Below are positions 56,755 to 64,000 of a stretch of DNA of 64,000 nt, piece by piece. The notes beneath the pieces are model-generated. The model ran no database searches. It had not been told where the DNA came from and saw only the letters and a program-made list of their open reading frames with translations. Origin of the DNA: Gonatopus flavifemur. Its lineage: Eukaryota; Arthropoda; Insecta; Hymenoptera; Dryinidae. Location: contig JAFFJZ010000030.1 of the NCBI GenBank assembly GCA_018340375.1, forward strand, positions 2,480,001 to 2,544,000, written 5' to 3'. A program made the position numbers and the translations under genes. Position 1 is the stretch's first letter. Every line of letters starts with the position of its first letter.

Positions 56755-56972
56755 AAAAGTATTGCTGGCATAACAAACCGGTCTGTTACTATAACGCCCA
56801 ACAAGAAGAATCGCTAAAGGAACAAGGAAAATGATTGACAAAACTAAATTTTTTTGTTGGCATAAACAAATTTATTCACAGAACTAACATTTTAGCTACT
56901 GGAGAGAATATTTTTGTAAGAACAATAAATTAGCTTTTAGGCGCTATAGTAACAAACCATTTTTCTCCGTGG
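56755..56972. mobile_element. MITE-like palindrome, relative of the 6.7-kb fragment
   Basis: GGCATAACAAACCGGTCTGT and TACTATAACGCCCAAC pair with GGCGCTATAGTAACAAACCA in the right arm, which ends TTTTTCTCCGTGG. The left tip is unclear. Confidence 0.5.
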
Positions 56973-56974
56973 AC

Positions 56975-57595
56975 CCATAGACGCAATAATGATTATACTA
57001 GTACTGAGTATTTTTCACATATGCACTGGTAAAAAATGCGGGAAGTTTTTTCCTCACACTCTTGGTGGATTTCGGCTTCTCATAGTGGAGACTTGTTTTT
57101 CCATTTAAAATGAAGGATTTTCTCCTATTTTGAGGACCTATTGTGTTTGTTGGGTGTTGAATCCTTCACAAATGGAGGAAAAATCCATTAAATTATGGTG
57201 AAAAATTCCCCTTTTATGGTGGAACTTTGCTGCCGACATTTTTTGGGAAAAAATTCCACAATTATCTTTTAGAACGTTGAGTTCAGTATCCCAATTTGGC
57301 ACTCATTTTTTGGGTGCTAAAGAAACACAGAACTCCATTCACAAATTGTTTTCCCGTAAACATGGGATGCCAATGTAACAGTAACGATATGCACTGCTGA
57401 TAATGTTTTTCTGTCAACTAACTCAATGTTTTCATATTCAAATTCCGATTTGAAAAAACTTTTAAATATTGAAATATATCCGATGAATATCAGCCAGTCA
57501 GTTTCACCAACGCAATCAAACATCAATACAATTTTTCACTTTTTAAAACTGAATATGATGGACAGGAACACTCTCGTACAAACGACTGATAGCTG
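56975..57595. other. Noncoding stretch, no gene seen
   Basis: CACTGGTAAAAAATGCGGG at about 57025 resembles a CAC-type end, with no partner found. No gene. Confidence 0.4.
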
Positions 57596-57599
57596 ATAC

Positions 57600-57814
57600 G
57601 AAAAATTGGAAATTTACTACGTCTTGGTACTGAAAAATTTCAGCGAATTCATTTTCCTAGTATATCCACTGAAATACTGCAAAATTTGAGTTGTGTGCTG
57701 GATTCCAGTGATTGTGCTGGAATTTTTCAACAAACAGACTGAAATTTTCAGTCCAATATATCAGTTAATAACTTTCAATGAAGTACTGGAATATTCGCCA
57801 GGAAAAATGTTTTG
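57600..57814. mobile_element. Candidate relative of the 1.1-kb ACTGGAA element
   Basis: AAAAATTGGAAATTTACTAC at the left and GAATATTCGCCAGGAAAAAT ... TTTGCAGTG at the right, with CTGAAAATTTCAG, CTGGAATTTTTCA and CTGAAATTTTCAG words inside. The right tip CAGTG is followed by TA; the left tip is decayed. Confidence 0.5.
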
Positions 57815-57981
57815 CAGTGTAGCTCTATACCAAATCAAGAGTGATCACTATTTTTCACAAAATTAATGTTGATAAAATAATTGAATAGTATTCGGAGAGC
57901 TCTTTTTCTTCAATGTAAATCATTTTGTAGGAAAGGAAAGTTCACACTGCAAGTGGAACTGATTGAATATTTACGCGACTA

Positions 57982-58621
57982 CCCAATAAACACACACACA
58001 CGTTATTTCAACGTTGAAAGAACGTTAGACTGTCAAACGGACGTTAGTCGTTGATTTCATAACGTTAATTTTTAGTTGAAATTTGATAGGGAAATAGACG
58101 ACCAAGAATGACGTTTTGATGACGTGTAATTTACACTAATATTCAAAAATAACCATCAAACGACGTCCTCAAAAAACGTGTTTTGAACGGGTTTGAATCA
58201 CGCGTTGAAAATGTGTTTATGACGCCTTGTGTGAGAACTTCAATTGAAGATATTCTGCTGAAAATGTCGAAGGAAACCGAACAATGGTTAAAATTTCAAC
58301 AAAGAGCAAGATAGTAAATAGTGTGGATACTTTCCAAATTCTGTCATACTCAGAAATACTATTGTTCTCAATATTGAATGAAAAGTTTTCAAAATAATTT
58401 GTTGGATTCAATTCACGTTTTAGAACCATCATTAGGATACGTCAATATTCAACGTCTTTTAAACGATGCTCAAACCGTTGATATGACGTCATTTTATGGT
58501 TGAAAAACACGTGATCTGCCGCGACATTTTTACGTTGAATCAACGCAAGAGGATTACTTATTCACAACGTGTGGTTATTGACTGTTTTTGACGTTTTTAA
58601 AACGTGCGTGTGTTGACTGGG
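57982..58621. mobile_element. CCC-type element, TA flanks, AACGTT-rich
   Basis: CCCAATAAACACACACACAC at the left and CGTGCGTGTGTTGACTGGG at the right; TA at 57980-57981 and 58622-58623. The interior iterates AACGTT, CAACGTTGAAAGAACGTT and GACGTC words. A 71-codon minus frame inside it (58217-58432) shows no domain. Confidence 0.75.
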
Positions 58622-58624
58622 TAT

Positions 58625-59194
58625 TAGTTCTTGAAGGACATTCTGAAGTCTCTAGTACAGTTGCTACAATGTAGAAAATTGATAGTTTTAGAAAATGTAC
58701 ACGTCGAACATATTCTTTCAACACCTCATGATGTTATTCTGATACCATATAGTTTACCGATATAGTTTGGGAGTGGACTTCTATAGCATCCGCGCGGTAT
58801 TAATTCTGACACCGCTTTCTGTACAGTCATAGATTACGCGAGACTGAAAATCTTTGTGGGATAAACGCATGGTTAACCCTGATCCGAATGAAGATAAAAC
58901 CACAGAGAAAAAATCGGTATGGAGAACCATACAGTACTTCCATGTTCTCAATGGAAATGAAAATACATGTTTATTGCGCCTTTTCGGTTGTTAAATTTGA
59001 ATTTGCATCCTGATTTTTAATCGGTTCTCAATTCCCTTTTTCAATATCAAAGTTTGTCAAATCTCTTTCCCATAGATCCACCGCTTTGCAACATAGCGAA
59101 TGCTGGCAAGCTCAAGTATGTAGCATACAATGGTTTTAAATTATTTGAACTTGAGAAACATTTCAAAATGCTCATATCTCTAAAACTAAGCCTC
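58625..59194. other. Noncoding stretch, no gene seen
   Basis: Near 59160, TGCTCATATCTCTAAAACTA followed by AGCCTCA matches a segment at about 42466-42488 inside the foldback element, so the dispersed repeat probably begins here. Confidence 0.4.
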
Positions 59195-59935
59195 AAATAA
59201 TTTTTTATAAGCAATCCAAACTCGTATGAAAGTACTGTATATTCATAACTGGAACGTGGTATAAATTTCATTGCAATCGAATAACCAGAAACGAAAATAC
59301 GTGTGGTCGCGAAATCCCAATTTTCCATAAAATTTTTCCTCTCCTCCTTCCGTTCTTCTGTAAAGATCATGTTGAAACTTGTGGGAAACCGCAATTGGCA
59401 CTACATGAAACTGAGGTAGAATTTGTATGAAAATCAGAAGATAGGAACGGAAGGTATACGCATGACAACGGTATTCACGAAATTTTCAAAAGTTCCAAAG
59501 CTCAGTGCTCACCTTTTTATTCCCTCTGTTTCGATTTGCTCGAAATTTATATCACCAAATCGCCACCCCGTGAAATGAGTATGCCCAAAATTCCACAAAA
59601 TGCGGATGAGACGAACACAGAAAAGGCACACGGAAAAAAAGATGATGTTGGATTTACAACATTTCGTTCGATCACCATAGAAACCCCTAATGTTTCTATG
59701 GTGATCGAACGAAACATTGTAAATCCAACATCATCTTTTTTTCCGTGCACGCTTCCAAAACATTGTCCAATAAAGCGGATCTCAAAAAAATTTTTTTCAC
59801 AGTTTTCACCAAATTTTGATGAAACTCGGATTGAAGCACTGTCGGATCATAACTGAAATGTGGTACAAATTCCATTGCAATCGGATAATAGGAAGCGGAG
59901 AGATGAGCGGTCGCAGAATCACGATTTTCAAAAAC
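59195..59935 (+). repeat. Dispersed ATTTCATTGCAATCG repeat, cut by a MITE
   Basis: GGTATAAATTTCATTGCAAT at about 59261, TGTTGAAACTTGTGGGAAAC at about 59370 and a second unit at about 59808-59920 (GATGAAACTCGGATTGAAGC, CATTGCAATCGGATAATAGG). It is interrupted by the 59629-59747 palindrome. It resumes after the 59937-61218 element. Confidence 0.65.
59629..59747. mobile_element. Near-perfect CAC-type palindrome, CA/CA, 119 bp
   Basis: The two arms of about 56 bases differ at only two adjacent positions (CAACATTTCG against CAATGTTTCG); the loop is a few bases (CCCCTA). The ends are CACGGAAAAAAAGATG and its complement; flanks CA (59627-59628) and CA (59748-59749). It is among the youngest-looking copies in the window. 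Confidence 0.9.
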
Positions 59936-59936
59936 G

Positions 59937-61218
59937 CACGGAGAAAAATTATAATGTAAATTTAACATCAGTGCATAAATAAAACTTTAAATGTAATTTC
60001 TACATTAATTTTGATGAAACTCACATGATACGTACATGATCATTGCTTTGGAAGATTGTAAAAATTATGCCAATCCAAAAATATATTTATTATGATATTA
60101 TTGACCACGAGCAATGTAAATTTTCCATTACACTCGACTGAATCTACTTTTCACGAACGTGATGCCATAAGGCATGCTCAACCACATTTCCACTTATTCA
60201 ATTCTACAGCAATCCAATGTACATTCAACAAGTACAGTTGCTAATGTTACTCATGCTTTTTTGAATGATAATCTGATTCATTTCCCAGGAATTTTATTCT
60301 CATTCTCAAATATACAGTTACCGCAATCTGATGTGTATTCAACAATTGCTTCTGCAAAAACTACTCGCCTGTGTTGGTAATACTATTGAGAAGCTTTGTA
60401 ACACTCCTTTTAGTTTAAAATGAATAAAATCGCGTCACAAAGATGGCGCAAACAGTTTCAACAGTTTTCCGCGAGTATCAGTTTGTTCCTACATTTGATA
60501 TATATTAAAAACTTGAATCTCCACTCATAGCGTACGGTTAGTGATAATGATAGAATAAGGCGACATAACATTGTATTGTATCTTATTGTAATATGTAATA
60601 TGTAAGATGTAAGATAATTCAAGCTGAGTGATTAAAGTTCATTTCACTGCTCAAAACTGCATTTGTATATATTGTCTCATTGCAAATTCAATAAAAATCA
60701 CAACAGCAAGAATGAATTGGGAAGATACAATTTTTTTTATTTCAATTGTCAGTGAAAATTCATAAAAATGCGGCGCAAATAATGTAAAATTTTAATCACT
60801 TAAATTTTATCCCCATCTTTGTGGCTTTTGGAGAATCAACAAAAATTGTTGTAGTTATTATCGTAGTTCTCGCGTATGCATAAAATATATGAATGAGCGA
60901 TTGAAATTTTATTCAAAAATCCTAACATGTATTTTACATCAGACTGATGTACAAATTTCATAAGTTTGAAGTAAATATCGCTTGTCATACTGTTTATATT
61001 TCATTCATCACGACAATAGAATTTACATTTGATGTATGTGATAGTTATGAGTGCGTATGTTAAAATTACATCAGATTGCGGTAGAATTGCGACGTTTTCA
61101 GTTTACAGCAAAAATGATGTAGAATTTCCACCGCAGAAATGCTATCCCTATATTTACATGTGGATTTTGTCAAATTTATCGCAATTGCTGTATCTGCTAC
61201 CACAAATTTTCCTCCGTG
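59937..61218. mobile_element. 1.28-kb CAC-type element, CG flanks, inserted in the dispersed repeat
   Basis: CACGGAGAAAAATTATAATG at the left and ACCACAAATTTTCCTCCGTG at the right, with CG at 59935-59936 and 61219-61220. The interior iterates ACATCAGATTGATGT-like words (TACATCAGACTGATGTAC, CAATCTGATGTGTATTCAAC). It interrupts the dispersed repeat, whose copy resumes at 61221. Confidence 0.7.
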
Positions 61219-61220
61219 CG

Positions 61221-61735
61221 TATTTCGCAATATTTTCAAAACGTGTTATCCGATCGAGATCAAAATCAATAGGCCTCGTGTCCTCTCCGAGATGAACATT
61301 TGAAAAAAAAATTCAATCAAATCGGTGCATTCTGAGAAGAGTTATCGCACACCAAACACAAAAATCACGATTTTCAGAAACATATTCCGCGATATTTTCA
61401 AAGCGTGTTATGCGATCGGAACCAGAGTCAATAGGCTTCAGTGTGCCTCTGAGACGAAAATATTGAAAAAAGAATCATCCTGATCGGTGCATTCTGAGGA
61501 GAGTTATCATGCGCCAAAGAGTGCACATACATACACACATACATACATACATACATACACACACACGCACAGACATTTCTGGGGATCGAGATTTTTCGAC
61601 GTTCTGAAGTGTTTGGCAGAGGTGGAATACTCTCTTCTGCATCATCGATTTTTGACCCTATTACAATACTTCCGTTCCCTTATATACAAGGAAATGGAAG
61701 TAAAAAGAGAAGAAATTTAGGAAGGAGAAACGAAA
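61221..61735 (+). repeat. Dispersed repeat continuation, two units of about 165 bp
   Basis: ATATTTTCAAAACGTGTTAT at about 61231 recurs as ATATTTTCAAAGCGTGTTAT at about 61393; both are followed by TCAATAGGC, GAAAAAA and TCGGTGCATTCTGAG. The end (ATCGAGATTTTTCGACGTTC, ATTACAATACTTCCGTTCCC) looks like the 3' edge of a widespread insect repeat. Confidence 0.6.
61517..61567. repeat. (CATA)n/(CA)n microsatellite
   Basis: CATACATACACACATACATA and a following CA run. It lies where other copies of the dispersed repeat also carry CA/GT or GACA tracts. Confidence 0.85.
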
Positions 61736-61760
61736 CGCATTAGTAGAAAAATTGTTGGTA

Positions 61761-62033
61761 CACGGAAAAAATTAGTCATCCAAATTTTCGTTGACTAGTA
61801 TATCACTTTGGGTGGAGCACAAATTTGAGAAAAATTCATACACTGGATTTTAATAAATCGTTGACTTTGTTCATTGTTTCACCAATGGAATTCACTTTCC
61901 ATTTTGATCGTCGAAATAATGGAAGGAGTCAACGAATTATTAAAATCCGTTGTACGAATTCTTTTTGAACTTGTGCTCCGTCCCAAAGTGACATTCTGGT
62001 CAACGAAAATTTGGATCACTAATTTTTTCCGTG
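61761..62033. mobile_element. CAC-type palindromic MITE, TA flanks
   Basis: CACGGAAAAAATTAGTCATC and CAAATTTTCGTTGAC pair with the right arm (GTCAACGAAAATTTGGATCA, CTAATTTTTTCCGTG). Inner arms pair through CACTTTGGGTGGAGCACAA and GGATTTTAATAA; arms total about 115 bases. TA at 61759-61760 and 62034-62035. Confidence 0.85.
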
Positions 62034-62035
62034 TA

Positions 62036-63012
62036 CGTGACGCGTAGTGTGATAGTGGTGGTACGCAATGTCAGATTTGAAAGCGCACTCGGTTGCAAGT
62101 AGTAAGTTTATGTATAGTTTAGAACCAGAATTATTTTCAGAATCATCGATTTTCTAGGCATTCCAGACTCTCGCTATTGAACACGTACCGTCTGCACTGA
62201 GAGAAACACTGGTCCTTGCTACTAAGAAAGAAAATAAACAAAGTCAAATAAAACACGAAAAGTATTGAATTGCGTCAGATGAAAATTCTGATCATTTTTC
62301 GAATAATCCTGTTTGAATGCATCTGACCAGTTTTTACTTTTCAAGTTACAACTACTTTTCAAGTAAACCTCCATTACTTTTGTACCATAATTATAAAAAC
62401 ATACATGGGACATTTTGGGGGAATTGACTGAATGCATTCCTCCCAGGATAGGATTTTGATGTCAAACGTGATTGATGTGTAGGATATCTCATACGAAAAA
62501 AATTGTGAGAGAAAATATTACACACGAAAATTTTAGCATTTCAAGGAAGCTGTAAAATGACTATATCAAATAATTTTGATAGGTGAGATATCCAAGATTA
62601 TCAAAGAAACAAATTTGATTCGTTTTTAACAAAAATGAGGATTTCAGAACACGGATCTGACAAAAAGGTTGAATCTTGTACAAAGAAGTATTTCTGTGAT
62701 TATAACAAAACATTATTTTGAAGACTGCAATCTTATTGATCTTTTTAAATGATTCTTTGGATGCACCATGCGAAATTGATTTGTATTCATAAAAGATGAA
62801 ATGAATTTGCATATCGCCATTCATCAACTACTACAATGAACATGAAAAAACAAATAAGAACCGCTTTTCAAAATGTTCCGCGTGATGTGTCGTCATCGGA
62901 GGAACACTGGTCGCAAAATGCATTGCTGAGTTTTATCGATGATGAATAATATACCCGTGCGTACATCCTCTATCATGGTCCTGAGAAGGAACTAAGAGGG
63001 GAGCAATGGACA
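62036..63012. other. Noncoding stretch, no gene seen
   Basis: CACTGAGAGAAACACTGG at about 62197 is an unpaired CAC-type end. The short minus frames at 62222-62437 and 62561-62827 show no domain. Confidence 0.4.
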
Positions 63013-63014
63013 TA

Positions 63015-63134
63015 CCCGAGTGGAAGAATTTTCAAAATTATATATAATTTTTATATAATTCAATAGAATTTATATATAAGTCAGATATAATTCGATATAA
63101 ATTATATATAATTTTGAAAATTTTTCCACTCGGG
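63015..63134. mobile_element. CCC-type MITE, CCCGAGTGGAA family copy 2, TA flanks
   Basis: CCCGAGTGGAAGAATTTTCA mirrored by TGAAAATTTTTCCACTCGGG; TA at 63013-63014 and 63135-63136. Interior of TTATATAATT words. Homologous to 37069-37230 but with fewer internal repeats. Confidence 0.85.
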
Positions 63135-63248
63135 TAGTTGTGCTTTTCATAAAATTTCTTGAAAAATTCGTGTAATCATGAGTTTAGACTGAAAACATTC
63201 AAATATTTTTGTATAAGATTGAACTCTCTTCCAGAATTCACCCCGTAA

Positions 63249-63318
63249 TCCGAGAGGAAAACTTTTCAAAATTATATATAACTTATATATAATGCAATCT
63301 GATTTATATAAAAGTTAT
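63249..63318. mobile_element. CCCGAGTGGAA family copy 3, cut by the RTE LINE
   Basis: TCCGAGAGGAAAACTTTTCA then AAATTATATATAACTTATAT. Only the left half is present; the sequence changes to the RTE 3' end at 63319, so the LINE inserted in this copy. Confidence 0.6.
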
Positions 63319-63899
63319 CATCATCATGAAGTAATGAAGTAATCAGTCTTATGAGTGGTTTGATGAAATCCTCCAACCCTGTCTATTATCCACTAAACGC
63401 TTAATTTCTACATGTCTACAACAACCTTATCTTGTATAATTTGCTTCATATAGCTTGATCAAGGTCTAACTTCGCGAGTTTTACCATTCATTTTTTTTCT
63501 TTCTAATATTGTTTTCAATAAACTTCCATGCCTTTATGTGTGTCCTATCAGATTACTTCTTCTTTTCACTACATGTTTCAAACGACTTCTTTTTTCATTT
63601 ACCTTCTCAAGTACTTTTTCATTTTTTACTTTCTCTATCCACTTTATTCTAAGCATCCTCCTATAACACCACATTTCAAAAGCTTCAAGTCTTCGTTGGT
63701 CCTTTTTTGCAATTTTCCAAGTTTCGCAACCATATAATGCCGTCCTCCAAACGTAACTCTTCAAGAAATTCTTCCTTACTGCTAAGCTCATATTCTTTGA
63801 GCATAATAACTGTTTCTTTTAGTAGAAACCCTGTTTTCCTTGTGCTATTCTTGCTCTTATATCTCTTACGCTTTCACCGTTTTCTGTGATTATGCTTTC
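63319..63899 (-). mobile_element. RTE/BovB-type LINE, 3' fragment, copy 2
   Basis: The 3' terminus CATCATCATGAAG and the coding part are clearly homologous to 14396-15000 of the first copy. The fragment is interrupted at 63900 by a CAC-type MITE; it may continue beyond the window. Confidence 0.85.
63340..63890 (-). pseudogene. RTE reverse transcriptase C-terminus, copy 2
   Basis: The open part (63791-63534) reads LAVRKNFLKSYVWRTALYGC, ETWKIAKKDQRRLEAFEMW and MLRIKWIEKVKNEKVLEKV, matching the C-terminal region of the first copy. It keeps TGG (W) where the first copy has TGA. Downstream the frame is broken by small indels (for instance in the TTTTTTTT run near 63493 and CAACCTTATC near 63422). 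Confidence 0.8.
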
Positions 63900-63901
63900 T
63901 A

Positions 63902-64000
63902 CACGGAGAAAAATTGTCTATTATAAATTACTAGACTCGCTAGTATATTGCAGATATACTTGCATTTTGAAGTTATATACCAAACAGTCTCTTCAAAAGT
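63902..64000. mobile_element. CAC-type MITE, second copy of the 7196 family, cut by the window end
   Basis: CACGGAGAAAAATTGTCTAT, then CTAGACTCGCTAGTATATTG, matches 7196-7294 closely. TA precedes it (63900-63901). It lies within the RTE copy 2 at the position corresponding to about 14963 of copy 1. Confidence 0.85.

Noticed and set aside
59547..59968. Frames in the dispersed repeat with a recurring PHFSYDP-VV-YEFH-N-L pattern
   Set aside because: The recurring peptide is just the translated repeat. Different copies use different frames and contain stops, so no shared protein is implied.

Overview
This window looks like noncoding, AT-rich nuclear DNA from an insect. I see no host protein-coding gene. 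Every open frame with convincing protein similarity belongs to a transposable element: an RTE/BovB-type LINE, a 5'-truncated CR1/L2-like LINE, a near-complete two-ORF LINE with an apurinic-type endonuclease, and a mariner transposase. The LINE proteins resemble families that are common in ants and wasps, so Hymenoptera is my best guess, but the window contains no diagnostic host gene.

Layout. 0.4-14.3 kb: unique AT-rich sequence dotted with short palindromic MITE-like elements. 14.4-19.2 kb: a full-length RTE LINE on the minus strand with a 12-bp target-site duplication (TSD), broken by a CR1-like LINE (16.93-18.24 kb) and a 107-bp MITE (15.27-15.37 kb). 19.5-22.7 kb: a dispersed repeat and two long MITE-like elements. 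24.6-29.5 kb: a plus-strand LINE with ORF1 and ORF2, spoiled by three stop codons and one frameshift at a G11 run. 30-39 kb: dense nested elements, including mariner inside a longer element, three adjacent TTAA-flanked elements and a three-level nest at 37.9-39.0 kb. 40.7-43.4 kb: a 2.7-kb foldback element carrying a 30-bp and a 72-bp minisatellite. 44-62 kb: more palindromic elements, a 333-bp tandem dimer, two tRNA-like sequences and copies of a dispersed noncoding repeat. 63.3-63.9 kb: a second RTE fragment, itself cut by a copy of the MITE seen at 7.2 kb.

The most interesting pattern is shared by about 27 palindromic elements. They are otherwise unrelated inside, yet start with CAC (usually CACGG or CACTG followed by an A run) or with CCC, and they are flanked by the same dinucleotide on both sides. 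Many of these dinucleotides are not self-complementary (CA/CA, TG/TG, TT/TT, AA/AA, CT/CT), so they look like true 2-bp target-site duplications and not an extension of the inverted repeat. Interiors are often built from iterated short palindromes specific to each element. No transposase for this group lies in the window; I infer mobilisation in trans by an unidentified enzyme.

All boundaries were read by eye, and no database search or alignment was run. Clade names for the LINEs and superfamily names for the MITEs are therefore provisional.
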